Shown piece after piece: positions 48,401 through 56,241 of a stretch of DNA of 64,000 nucleotides. Numbering within the stretch: the stretch's first letter is position 1; the number at the start of each line of letters is the position of its first letter. The notes under the pieces are model-generated. The model searched no databases, had not been told where the DNA came from, and worked only from the letters and a program-made list of their open reading frames with translations. Origin of the DNA: G963668605 sp963793625 (GTDB lineage Bacteria > Acidobacteriota > Terriglobia > Bryobacterales > Bryobacteraceae); the NCBI GenBank assembly GCA_963793625.1, contig CAWCAT010000011.1, forward strand, positions 124,001 through 188,000, read 5' to 3'. The position numbers were made by a program, and so were the translations under genes.

Positions 48401-48955
48401 TGAACCGTTCCCGTTAGAACCTGCCGAGAGGTTGTTCCACGCGGGCCGCTGGGTGGGCATGCTGTCGCCCGTGATCACCATGCCCGGTGCAAGGAACATG
48501 AGTGCCAGCGGGTTTCCCGCAAAGATCGGCAATTCCTCGATGCGGCGGCTGTCCACAACCTGGCCCAGTGATGCGCCCGTGGTGTCAAGCAGAGGCGACT
48601 CCGCTGTCACTTCGATGGATTCGCTCACCGCGCCGATCTCCATGACTATGTTGATTTCGGCAGTCTCGCTGACGTGAACCTCAATTCCGTTGCGTCCGAA
48701 CTTTTTAAAGCCGGTCCCTTCGGCGGTTATCCGGTAAACTCCGGGCAGCAGGAAAGGGAGGTTGAACGCTCCCTGCTCATTTGTTTTCGCTGCGGCGCCC
48801 ACGAGTGTGGCGTTATTGACGGCTCGGACTTCGACGCCGGGAACAACCGCGCCGGAGGAGTCCGTGGCGCGGCCGACAATATTGCCGCGCGGATCCTGCG
48901 CGATAAGCGCAGTGGCGGCCAGGAAAAACGAAAGGATACGGGAACGGTCGATCAT
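45488..48955 (-). CDS. TonB-dependent receptor with N-terminal carboxypeptidase-regulatory-like domain (Oar-like)
   Basis: A 1,155-residue outer-membrane protein. A signal peptide (MIDRSRILSFFLAATALIA) is followed by a carboxypeptidase D regulatory-like beta domain (VGRATDSSGAVVPGVEVRAVN, about 25-105), the plug domain (DTTGASLGQVVDSRRIEELP, about 120-240) and a long beta-barrel ending in PRGWQFALKLVF, with the terminal aromatic that outer-membrane proteins need. This is the commonest receptor type in Acidobacteria and takes up large substrates, probably glycans or oligosaccharides, by TonB energy. No TonB or ExbB/D genes are nearby. It sits downstream of the GH127 and RidA-like genes and upstream of the coupled hydrolase. 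Confidence 0.94.
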   Translation of the reverse strand: MIDRSRILSFFLAATALIAQDPRGNIVGRATDSSGAVVPGVEVRAVNNATLVGAAAKTNEQGAFNLPFLLPGVYRITAEGTGFKKFGRNGIEVHVSETAEINIVMEIGAVSESIEVTAESPLLDTTGASLGQVVDSRRIEELPIFAGNPLALMFLAPGMVITGDSMPTQRPAWNNLSAGSNGNGSKSNEFQIDGVSNTYAQGSTPGVRPAFSPPASAVGEFKVQTSAFDASVGHTIGALANVNTKSGTNVLHGEAHWWVRNRAFDAPDFFNNKNNSKMPVYQDNRYGASAGGPLVLPRTYNGRNRTFWFYAWEANKWQVPQTYTSTVPTAAQRIGDFSGLLALPNGVNYQIYDPLNSELVNGRFVRKPFPGNIIPRTRLDTVGSNFAKLYPLPTQPGTVDGRNNYFNGSNVALEDYFVHLFRVDHAFSEKHRVFVRLHYDWWEEDKNHEFGWDNPANGLILNRTNKGTAIDDVYVLTPSLVMNTRYGLTFQDFPEHRISKGIDLATMGFAPGLVNLIDREIATVPRISAGPYARISPWESGDGNNSSLTHSLSVNFNYLKNRHNMKFGTDVRVYRTFGSRYPLSTAPDLSFGSGYTKGPLDSSAAAPIGQELAAMLLGIPSGNMERAASFAMQDKFFGVYFHDDYKLTSRLTLNLGLRWELESPVTERFDRLVANFDSATPNPVEAQAQAAYAKSPVPELPAAAFHATGGVTFVGQGKNGRYPYPMEKRDFMPRVGLAWQLSPKTTVRAGYGLFYGTIGVSQTAPLQAGFAQTTPILVSLDNGSTFSTTITNPFPNGLYTPAGAAGGLNTNLGQGITVFASDRHHSHASRWTVGLQRQLPGRFMFEGSYVGNRGSRLEINRNLNPLPAKYLSTSPARDVQTMNFLATYSASPFAGLGQAFTTSISRANLLRPYPHFSDIIVGAPIGYSWYHGFQGRLERRFSRGFTVGVGYTWSKLMEAVEFLNASDPMPYRSISPSDRPHRYTVSGIYELPVGRGRRFGAHMPGVLQALAGGWQINGIMQNQSGAPLSFGNIIFNGNIDDINLSSDKRNVDRWINTDAGFNRNSSQQLASNIRQFPLRFSGIRGDKQSRCDLSALKNFRVREQVKMQFRAEAINAFNHANFRLPDMNPVSTSFGRITGTAWTPRGWQFALKLVF

Positions 48956-49073
48956 TGAGTTTCGGGTCTTAAAGCATACTTCTCAAACATGGGAGGTATA
49001 TACCAAATCAGGACGTTAAAAAAAACAAGACATCGGCCCTGCATCGTTCCAATCAGATGTATCGGGCGGTGAA

Positions 49074-50270
49074 TCAGACGGCTGCGTCCAGTTCAATCTC
49101 GTAGAGCAGGTCACCGCGGCAGACATCGGCTTGCGTCACAACCAGGGGGAACTGCGGCAGTCCACGTTCCGCGCAATGCTGTTCCAGCAAAGCCACGCTG
49201 GCGAGATCCGGCACGTACGCTATCGCACGGGTCACATCGCTCCAGGTCATCAGGCGCGATTCCAGAATCGCCTGCACGACATCCATGGTCAACCGAATCT
49301 GTTCCGGCACATCATCAACATAGGCTGTAAGGCCATTAGGATGAATGCTGGCAGTTCCAGAAACGTAGAGCCTGCGGCCGCCCGAATGGGAAATTTCCAT
49401 AGCACGGCTGAAGGCACTCTTGTAATCGACGGCCGGGCATTGGAGCGGCGATGCGACGGGGAACATTTCCACGCTGTCCGCTTTGGATTTTACAGCAAGC
49501 GTACCAGCTACCAATGCCGCGCCATACGGATTCGGCGCGCCGATCCCGGTGCTGGCAGGCATCGAACGATTCGTGACCCCAAGTTCAGCAAAAAAGCTGC
49601 TGCGCGCGGCGTTCAGATCGTCGTACCAGTCCAGAATGTTGTCGAGAAACAGCCAGGTACGTGCAACATTCGAGAAATTCATTCCGGCGTTGCCCAACAC
49701 CGTCTGCATCTGCCGAAACACATCCGTTGTCTGGTCGAAGCGGGATGCGGTCAGGTCGGCCGGCCGCAGACCTCCCAGTACGCAATAGTAAGCCGCATCG
49801 TCCTGGTAGCAGTTTCCAACCACAGCGCCATTCAGCCGCACCGGGGTTACGGTTACGCCACTGACGGCCTGCACCTGCGTACCGCTGAAAGAACCGTTCG
49901 GCCCGCCGACCCAGGTGATCGGCCAGGGAATCCCACCAAAAACATCGCGCAGCGCTTCAATGATGGGACCGTGCAGATCACACCCAGCAAGGATTATCTG
50001 GGATACGATTCGCGCTTTCTTCTCCAGCAGGATTCCGTTGAGACTCTCAAACAACGCGCCGGGCTCGACCTCGCCGCCTGCGCGCAGGGTGATGGAGTGC
50101 TCTAGCCTCGATTCTCGACCCGCCAGGGGCGAACTTACGACGTCAACCACGCTACTATCGAGTGCACTCAACACCGCTCTGTGTGAAACGCTCAACTGGA
50201 CACCTCCTGTATTTACGGGGAATACTGGTGCTGCTTCCGGAGAGGTTGGAATCCAACCCCTATTCAGCAT
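49074..50270 (-). CDS. RidA/YjgF-fold protein (398 aa), probably two RidA-like modules
   Basis: The C-terminal module, about residues 260-398, has the RidA pattern: SHSGGRRLYVSGTASIHPNG, then VRLTMDVVQAILE-like and TWSDVTRAIAYV. The middle, about residues 155-235, has a second, weaker copy (QDDAAYYCVLGGL..., QTTDVFRQMQTVLGNAGMNFSNVARTWLFLDNI). RidA proteins hydrolyse reactive imines; two-module relatives of this length include chorismatases (FkbO/Hyg5 type) that act on chorismate. The family assignment is good; the exact reaction is open. There is no signal peptide. It lies between GH127 and the TonB receptor in one minus-strand run. After it come a T-rich stretch and the receptor. Confidence 0.75.
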   Translation of the reverse strand: MLNRGWIPTSPEAAPVFPVNTGGVQLSVSHRAVLSALDSSVVDVVSSPLAGRESRLEHSITLRAGGEVEPGALFESLNGILLEKKARIVSQIILAGCDLHGPIIEALRDVFGGIPWPITWVGGPNGSFSGTQVQAVSGVTVTPVRLNGAVVGNCYQDDAAYYCVLGGLRPADLTASRFDQTTDVFRQMQTVLGNAGMNFSNVARTWLFLDNILDWYDDLNAARSSFFAELGVTNRSMPASTGIGAPNPYGAALVAGTLAVKSKADSVEMFPVASPLQCPAVDYKSAFSRAMEISHSGGRRLYVSGTASIHPNGLTAYVDDVPEQIRLTMDVVQAILESRLMTWSDVTRAIAYVPDLASVALLEQHCAERGLPQFPLVVTQADVCRGDLLYEIELDAAV

Positions 50271-50321
50271 AAACCAACCCTTTTGTCGAATGTTGCGGCC
50301 GCTAGGTGTTTTTTGGCAAGA

Positions 50322-52202
50322 TCAGGCTTGTTTGATCTTCCAGTAAACGGCATATCTTTGGTCAACAATCTTGTAGAGCGGCACTAAATTGATACTTTGA
50401 TCCTGTACGGCAGTTCGGAAAACTAGCGGTTTTGGTAAAGGTTTAATCCAGGAATGGATGTCTTTGCCCGTGACCTGTAGAGCAGGAGCAGCGATTGGCT
50501 TCGACTTGATGGAGTGGTTCTCGATTTTCTGGCCGGGATCGCCGTGCTGCATTTCCGGCGTCAGGCCCTCCTTGCCCAAATCCCCTGCGAGCACGAGCGG
50601 ACCCCACATGATCGCCTGCATACTGCCATCATCCGGCATCGGCTGCACGTGCAGCCGCATCGGCAGTTGCACATCAACCTTGTCGCCGTTCTTCCAGGTT
50701 CGGTCGATGGTCCAATAGCTGGAAGGCGTCGGAGAACCCTTTAAAGCTTTCCCGTTCACGGTGATACTCATCGTCTTGTCCGCCCAGTAGGGGACACGAA
50801 TCCGTACGGAAAGCTTTACTGGTTTGGCGGTCTCGAAAAGCAACTGCGTCGAACCTTGTGCCGGAAATCCCGTCACCTGGCGCACGCGCAGGCCCTTTTG
50901 GGTCCAGTTTAGTTCCGAAGCGATAAACAGATTCACGTAAAGCTCTCGCTCGTTGTGGAAATAGATGCTGTCGGCGAACTTCGAAAACGACTCCACACCC
51001 GTCCCGGTGCAGCACCAGAACGAATCAGTCGGCCGACCGTAGAGCTTCCAATAGCCCGAAGCGAGTGGAATGAAGTACATGGTCAGCCCATCGCTCGGAT
51101 TCATGGTTCCCAGAACGCTGTTGAACAGGGCGCGCTCGTAATAGTCGCCGCAACTCGCGTCCGCTGTCCAGCTGAAAACATGGCGGGTCAGCTTGAGCAT
51201 ATTGTAAGTACAGCAACACTCCTGGGTATCGGCGCTTAACTCGCTCGCGAGTTTGTCAGGATCGGTCTTCCAGTGTTCGAAATTGCTGGTGCCGCCTGTG
51301 CAATAGCACCGATGTCCGGTAACCTGGCGCCAGAAATATTCGGCGATCTTGCGATAGCGAATGTCGCCGGTGAGTTCATACTCGCGCGCGGCGCCATTGA
51401 TCTTCGGGATGGTGGTGTTGGCGTGCAATCCCTTCAGCTGGTCGCGGCCTTCCGCGAGGGGTTGAATCACTCGCTCATGATCGAACCTTTGCGCAAGCTT
51501 GAGATGCATCGGATCCTTCGTCACCGCGTACAGGTCACAGAGCACCTCGACCATGCCACCGTGCTCTTCCTGCAATATGCGCGCGAAGTGCTCAGCGCTC
51601 AAAGGATCGCTCCAGGCTTTTGTCCATGCAGCCATGCCGCGCAGCACCTCGAGCGCTTGCTGATTCCCGCACAGTTCATACATGTCGAACAACCCGGCCA
51701 TAATTTTGTGCAAAGTGTACCAGGGCGCCCAGACCTTTTTGCCATCCCGCAGGCGGTCGAGCAGTTCCGTCGGGAACGCGCTCAGATAACCATTTCCGGC
51801 AGCCGCTTGGCACTTTGCTAACTCCGCGACAATTCCATTGGCCCTGGCTCTAATCTTTTCGTCGCCAGTTGCCGCAAACATCAATGCGCACCCGGACAGG
51901 TAATGTCCCATAAAGTGGCCACGCAACTCTACTGAAGGGAATTCCCAACCGCCCAGCGGCTTCGCTGTGGAAGGCAAACCGACATTCAAACGGAACGTGT
52001 GCAGCAAGCGATCGGGCTCAAGCGAGTAGAGATACTCCGAGTTTTTCTGCATCCCCTCGCGAAACGGTCCGTCAAGCAGCCGTACTTGTTTCAGCAGAAA
52101 CGGGCTAACCATGCGTTCGGCCGAAGGAGCCGCCGATGCAGGAACGGTGACCAAGGCTGCGGGAACGGCCAGGAAGGAGCGGCGGCTAACGAAGTTTGTC
52201 AT
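50322..52202 (-). CDS. GH127 beta-L-arabinofuranosidase, Tat-exported
   Basis: A 626-residue intact enzyme. Start at ATG 52202 with a twin-arginine leader (NFVSRRSFLAVPAALVTV); the frame extends to 52271 but the leader begins here. GH127 blocks are in order: LLDGPFREGMQKNSEYL, GHFMGHYLSGCALMFA, WAPWYTLHKIMAGLFDMY, GHRCYCTGG, SADTQECCCTYNMLKLTRH (catalytic acid Glu and metal cysteines) and FWCCTGTGVESF (the Cys-Cys pair, one being the nucleophile). The C-terminal beta domains include IRVPYWADKTM. It removes beta-L-arabinofuranose from hydroxyproline-rich or arabinan-type glycans. It starts the run GH127, RidA-like, TonB receptor, hydrolase, and diverges from the glucosidase. It is a different subtype from the GH127-like gene at 1090. 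Confidence 0.9.
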   Translation of the reverse strand: MTNFVSRRSFLAVPAALVTVPASAAPSAERMVSPFLLKQVRLLDGPFREGMQKNSEYLYSLEPDRLLHTFRLNVGLPSTAKPLGGWEFPSVELRGHFMGHYLSGCALMFAATGDEKIRARANGIVAELAKCQAAAGNGYLSAFPTELLDRLRDGKKVWAPWYTLHKIMAGLFDMYELCGNQQALEVLRGMAAWTKAWSDPLSAEHFARILQEEHGGMVEVLCDLYAVTKDPMHLKLAQRFDHERVIQPLAEGRDQLKGLHANTTIPKINGAAREYELTGDIRYRKIAEYFWRQVTGHRCYCTGGTSNFEHWKTDPDKLASELSADTQECCCTYNMLKLTRHVFSWTADASCGDYYERALFNSVLGTMNPSDGLTMYFIPLASGYWKLYGRPTDSFWCCTGTGVESFSKFADSIYFHNERELYVNLFIASELNWTQKGLRVRQVTGFPAQGSTQLLFETAKPVKLSVRIRVPYWADKTMSITVNGKALKGSPTPSSYWTIDRTWKNGDKVDVQLPMRLHVQPMPDDGSMQAIMWGPLVLAGDLGKEGLTPEMQHGDPGQKIENHSIKSKPIAAPALQVTGKDIHSWIKPLPKPLVFRTAVQDQSINLVPLYKIVDQRYAVYWKIKQA

Positions 52203-52234
52203 GATGGCAGCATAGCGTAGCGGAGGATTTACCG

Positions 52235-54868
52235 ATGACGCCTGAGCAGAGCAGACTGCGCGAGCCTGCAAAGCAGGGACGTTCGTGGAAGTTTTGGGGA
52301 CCGTATCTCAGCGAGCGCGAATGGGGCAATGTCCGCGAGGACTACAGTGCGAATGGCGACGCCTGGAACTACATCACCCACGATAGGGCGCGCAGCCAGA
52401 CGTACCGCTGGGGTGAAGATGGAATCGGCGGCATCAGTGATGATCAGCAACGGCTCTGTCTCGCTCTGGCGCTTTGGAACGGTCGGGATCCATTCCTGAA
52501 AGAGCGGCTGTTTGGGCTCACGAATCCGCAGGGCAATCATGGCGAGGACGTCAAGGAGATCTATTATTACATCGACGCTACGCCGACCAACTCCTGGTTG
52601 AAGATGCTCTATGCGTACCCTCAGCGCGCATTCCCCTACGAGCGTCTGGTCGATGAAAATCAGCGGCGTACTCGACTCGAACCGGAGTTTGAAATACTCG
52701 ACACCGACGCCTTCGACGAAAGCCGCTATTTCGACGTGCTAATTGAGTATGCCAAGGCCTCACCAACCGATATTCTGATGTCAGTCACGATCCACAATTG
52801 TGGACCGGAACCCGCGACGCTGCACGTGCTTCCGCATCTCTGGTTCCGAAATACGTGGTCGTGGGGTTACCCGGCAGAGAAACCCACGCTGGCGCTCGCT
52901 GGAAGCAATGCCGTCCGCGCGCAGCACTCGGAACTTGGCGAATACGTGTTCCACGCGGAAGAGCCGGCGGATTTTCTGTTCTGCGAAAACGAAACCAACC
53001 CGAGGCTGTGGTCAGAGGAAGCTTCCGGCTTTTTCAAAGACGCGATTCATGAGTGCGTGGTGCACGGTAATACGGGCGCAGTGAATCCTGCGCACACCGG
53101 CACAAAGATGGCTGCGCATTATCAAATTGATGTTCCTGCGGGAGGCGAGCGGCGGCTGCGTTTCCGACTGGCGGAGGGCAGCGCGGCACCATCGTTTGAC
53201 GACTTCGACGAGATCTTTGAAGCGCGCCGCTGCGAAGCCGACGATTTCTATGCGGAATTGCAGGAAGATCTGCACGACGAGGATCGTCGCAACGTGCAGC
53301 GGCAAGCCTTTGCGGGCATGATCTGGAACAAACAGTTTTATTACTACGACATTCCGCAGTGGCTAAACGGCGATCCCGCGTACCCGCCTCCCCCGGAGGG
53401 GCGCAAGTTTGGACGAAACCACGAATGGGTTCACCTGAATAATGCCGAAATAATCTCCATGCCGGATAAATGGGAGTATCCCTGGTATGCCGCCTGGGAC
53501 CTTGGATTTCACACGCTTCCGTTCGCACTGATTGATGCCGAGTTCGCAAAAGAGCAGCTTGTCCTCATGGGTCGCGAGTGGTACATGCACCCTAATGGAC
53601 AACTCCCCGCTTATGAGTGGCAATTGAGCGACGTGAATCCGCCGGTGCACGCGTGGGCGGCCTGGCGCGTGTTCCAAATCGATCGCAAGCAGCGCCGTCT
53701 GACTGACCCGAACGATCCCGGCGATCTCGCCTTTCTGGAACGCATGCTGCACAAACTCACGATTAATTTCACATGGTGGGTAAATCGAAAGGACGCTGCG
53801 GGCCGAAATATGTTCCAGGGCGGATTTCTGGGACTCGACAATATCGGCGTGTTCGATCGCAGTTCGCCTCTGCCCAACGGTGGTTATCTCAACCAGGCGG
53901 ACGGCACCAGTTGGATGGCAATGTACTGCCTCAACCTGATGAAGATCGCGCTTGAACTGGCTCAGCATAACCACGTTTACGAGGACCTTGCGACGAAATT
54001 CTTTGAGCACTTCCTGTACATCGCGAAGGCCATGACCAACATCGGCGAGCAGGGTATCGGATTGTGGAATGAGACCGACGGTTTCTTCTACGATGAGCTG
54101 AACCTTCCCGATGGCCGAATTACTCCACTGCGAGCGCGTTCCATTGTGGGTCTGACTCCACTGTTCGCGGTCGAAACGCTCGAGCCCGAACTGCTGAAGA
54201 AAGTGCCCGAGTTCGCAGGACGCATGGAATGGTTTCTGAACTATCGGCCGGATCTGGCGAGCCTGGTTTCGCGCTGGCATGAGCCTGGCATTGGCGATCG
54301 GCGACTGCTGTCTCTATTGCGCGGAAGCCGAATGAAGAAGCTGCTGCGGCGAATGTTGGATCCGGCTGAGTTCCTCTCCGACCACGGCGTACGCGGGCTA
54401 TCGAAACAGTATATGGACAATCCGTATGTCTTTGAGTGCAATGGCGCAGGCCTGACAGTTGCTTATGAACCCGCGGAATCTAGTTCCGCCTATTTCGGTG
54501 GAAACTCGAACTGGCGAGGGCCAGTGTGGATGCCGTTGAACTACCTGATCGTGGAATCGCTGCAGAAGTTTCATCACTACTACGGTGACGATTTTAGAGT
54601 GGAGTGCCCCACGGGGTCCGGTAAATTCGTCAGTATCAACGACGTGGCTTGCGAGTTGGCCCGGCGGCTTTCGAACTTGTTCCTGCGCGACACCCACGGG
54701 CAAAGGGCCTCCATGCAGGGGCTGCGGCACAATGCGCATGATCCGCGTTTTGAAGATCATCTTTTGTTCTATGAATATTTCGACGGCGATACCGGCCGCG
54801 GAGTCGGCGCCTCACATCAAACCGGCTGGACCGGCTTGATAGCAAAGCTACTACAGCCTCGGTCCTGA
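52235..54868 (+). CDS. GH63/MGH1-type glucosidase, cytosolic
   Basis: An 877-residue intact protein with no signal peptide. N-terminal beta part: WGPYLSEREWGNVREDYSANGDAWNYITHD, typical of MGH1-like glucosidases. The alpha/alpha-barrel has WEYPWYAAWDLGFHTLPFALID (the acid aspartate, W-D-L-G-F), QLPAYEWQLSDVNPPVHAWA, GLDNIGVFDRSS and the base in YFGGNSNWRGPVWMPLNY. Such enzymes cleave alpha-glucosides such as mannosylglycerate-like or glucosylglycerate-type compounds or oligosaccharides. The next gene is a glucose 1-dehydrogenase-like SDR 17 bases away, which would oxidise the released glucose. The start ATG at 52235 lies 33 bases from the divergent GH127 start, so the two share one short promoter region. 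Confidence 0.88.
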   Translation: MTPEQSRLREPAKQGRSWKFWGPYLSEREWGNVREDYSANGDAWNYITHDRARSQTYRWGEDGIGGISDDQQRLCLALALWNGRDPFLKERLFGLTNPQGNHGEDVKEIYYYIDATPTNSWLKMLYAYPQRAFPYERLVDENQRRTRLEPEFEILDTDAFDESRYFDVLIEYAKASPTDILMSVTIHNCGPEPATLHVLPHLWFRNTWSWGYPAEKPTLALAGSNAVRAQHSELGEYVFHAEEPADFLFCENETNPRLWSEEASGFFKDAIHECVVHGNTGAVNPAHTGTKMAAHYQIDVPAGGERRLRFRLAEGSAAPSFDDFDEIFEARRCEADDFYAELQEDLHDEDRRNVQRQAFAGMIWNKQFYYYDIPQWLNGDPAYPPPPEGRKFGRNHEWVHLNNAEIISMPDKWEYPWYAAWDLGFHTLPFALIDAEFAKEQLVLMGREWYMHPNGQLPAYEWQLSDVNPPVHAWAAWRVFQIDRKQRRLTDPNDPGDLAFLERMLHKLTINFTWWVNRKDAAGRNMFQGGFLGLDNIGVFDRSSPLPNGGYLNQADGTSWMAMYCLNLMKIALELAQHNHVYEDLATKFFEHFLYIAKAMTNIGEQGIGLWNETDGFFYDELNLPDGRITPLRARSIVGLTPLFAVETLEPELLKKVPEFAGRMEWFLNYRPDLASLVSRWHEPGIGDRRLLSLLRGSRMKKLLRRMLDPAEFLSDHGVRGLSKQYMDNPYVFECNGAGLTVAYEPAESSSAYFGGNSNWRGPVWMPLNYLIVESLQKFHHYYGDDFRVECPTGSGKFVSINDVACELARRLSNLFLRDTHGQRASMQGLRHNAHDPRFEDHLLFYEYFDGDTGRGVGASHQTGWTGLIAKLLQPRS

Positions 54869-54885
54869 TTACAGGAGCAGAATCT

Positions 54886-55719
54886 ATGGCGGAAATCCTG
54901 GTTCCAAAATTGATGCCTCCGGTTCTTTTGAGTGGGCAGAAGGCGCTCGTCACCGGCGCCAGTTCGGGAATAGGGCGCGCCTGCGCAATTGCACTCGCGC
55001 AGGCCGGTGCCGAAGTAGCCGTGAACTATGTGCGAAGTGAGAAGGGTGCGATAGATACCGTGGCCGCGATCGGCTCGTTCGGAGGACGCGCAATCATAGT
55101 CCAGGCCGACGTTTCTGACGAGATGCAAGTCGCCCGGATGTTCCGGGAAAGCATCGAGCAGTTCGGAACGATCGACATTCTAATTAGCAACGCCGGTCTG
55201 CAAAGAGACGCCGCCTTCGATGAGATGACCCTGCAACAGTGGAACGAGGTGATCGAGGTCAACCTCACGGGGCAATTCCTCTGCACGCGCGAAGCGATTC
55301 GCGAGTTTAAGCGACGCGGCGTGAGAAAGGAAGTATCGGTCGCCGCGGGCAAAATTATATGTATCAGTTCTGTCCACGAGGTGATCCCGTGGGCTGGTCA
55401 CGTCAACTATGCTTCGTCCAAAGGCGGAATTCTGATGATGATGAAAAGCATTGCCCAGGAGGTGGCGCCGGACAGGATCCGCGTCAACAGCATCTGCCCG
55501 GGTGCGATACGCACCAGCATCAACACAGAGGCTTGGAACACGGCACAGGCCTATGACGAGTTGATGAAACTGGTTCCGTATAAGAGGATCGGGGAACCGG
55601 AGGACATCGGAAACTTCGCAGCGCTACTTGCATCAGATCTGTGCGACTACATTACCGGCGCCAGTATTTTCGTGGATGGCGGCATGACGTTGTACCCCGG
55701 GTTCGCGGCAGGTGGCTGA
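54886..55719 (+). CDS. SDR-family glucose 1-dehydrogenase-like enzyme
   Basis: A 277-residue short-chain dehydrogenase. The nucleotide loop TGASSGIGRA lies near residue 25, SNAGLQ near 104, the catalytic Ser in ICISSVHEVIPW, the Tyr-x3-Lys in YASSKGG and the C-terminal GASIFVDGGMTLYPGF. The last pattern and the H-E-V-I-P-W segment are typical of NAD(P)-glucose 1-dehydrogenases, which make gluconolactone. It follows the glucosidase by 17 bases and precedes a MarR regulator by 18, so all three look like one operon. Other sugar or polyol substrates are possible. Confidence 0.87.
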   Translation: MAEILVPKLMPPVLLSGQKALVTGASSGIGRACAIALAQAGAEVAVNYVRSEKGAIDTVAAIGSFGGRAIIVQADVSDEMQVARMFRESIEQFGTIDILISNAGLQRDAAFDEMTLQQWNEVIEVNLTGQFLCTREAIREFKRRGVRKEVSVAAGKIICISSVHEVIPWAGHVNYASSKGGILMMMKSIAQEVAPDRIRVNSICPGAIRTSINTEAWNTAQAYDELMKLVPYKRIGEPEDIGNFAALLASDLCDYITGASIFVDGGMTLYPGFAAGG

Positions 55720-55737
55720 TACTATAACTTAGCGGTT

Positions 55738-56205
55738 ATGGGTAAAGCTCTCAACGATAGAATTAAGGCTAAGCAGGAGATTCCTGCCGTAAGTGAGGCG
55801 ATTATCAATCTGCTCATTGCTGCGGAACAGGTACGCGGCTGGATCGAGCAGGCCTGTTCGCAACATGGGTTAACGCAAGCTCAATATAACGTGCTGAGAA
55901 TATTGCGCGGCGCGGGCGGTGAGGGTCATTCTCGGTGCGAAATCGCGAATCGCATGATCGAGCGCGCGCCTGACGTTACACGCCTGATTGATCGTCTGGA
56001 AACACAGGGGCTCGCCGAGCGTGTTCGCTCCGGAGAAGATCGCCGCCTCTCGATCACACGCATCACAAAGAAAGGACTGGACGTTCTCGACGCTCTCGAG
56101 CCACGTCTGACCGACTTCAGTGCGAAGTTCGCCGCGAGGCTGCCTGAAGAAGACTGCCGCGAGCTTTCGCGTCTCTGCGAAAAGATCTACAACGCGGGGG
56201 GTTGA
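55738..56205 (+). CDS. MarR-family transcriptional regulator
   Basis: A 155-residue winged-helix protein. The helix-turn-helix is HGLTQAQYNVLRILRGAGGEGHSRCEIANRM, the recognition helix RAPDVTRLIDRLETQGLAERV, and the wing GEDRRLSITRITKKG. MarR proteins are dimers that release DNA on binding a small, often aromatic or oxidised, ligand. A perfect 18-bp palindrome directly downstream (56219-56236) is a good candidate for its own binding site, in front of the flavin reductase gene. It may also control the glucosidase/dehydrogenase genes upstream. Confidence 0.9.
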   Translation: MGKALNDRIKAKQEIPAVSEAIINLLIAAEQVRGWIEQACSQHGLTQAQYNVLRILRGAGGEGHSRCEIANRMIERAPDVTRLIDRLETQGLAERVRSGEDRRLSITRITKKGLDVLDALEPRLTDFSAKFAARLPEEDCRELSRLCEKIYNAGG

Positions 56206-56218
56206 TTTTCAGGTGTTT

Positions 56219-56236
56219 TATGTGTTATAACACATA
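56219..56236. promoter_or_regulatory. Perfect 18-bp palindrome, probable MarR operator
   Basis: TATGTGTTATAACACATA is a perfect inverted repeat lying 5 bases before the flavin reductase start codon and 13 after the MarR stop. Size and symmetry fit a MarR dimer. It also contains a TATAAC element that could be a -10 box, so binding would block transcription. Confidence 0.65.
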
Positions 56237-56241
56237 GTGTG

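Noticed and set aside
48975..49012. TonB-receptor promoter around ggtatatacc
   Set aside because: The 10-bp palindrome is suggestive, but no -35 box at a proper distance could be fixed, so it is not listed as a promoter.
49131..50105. 324-codon plus-strand ORF opposite the RidA-like gene
   Set aside because: Antisense shadow without signal, motif or ribosome-binding site.
53363..54280. 305-codon minus-strand ORF opposite the glucosidase
   Set aside because: Antisense shadow of a well-supported GH63-type gene.
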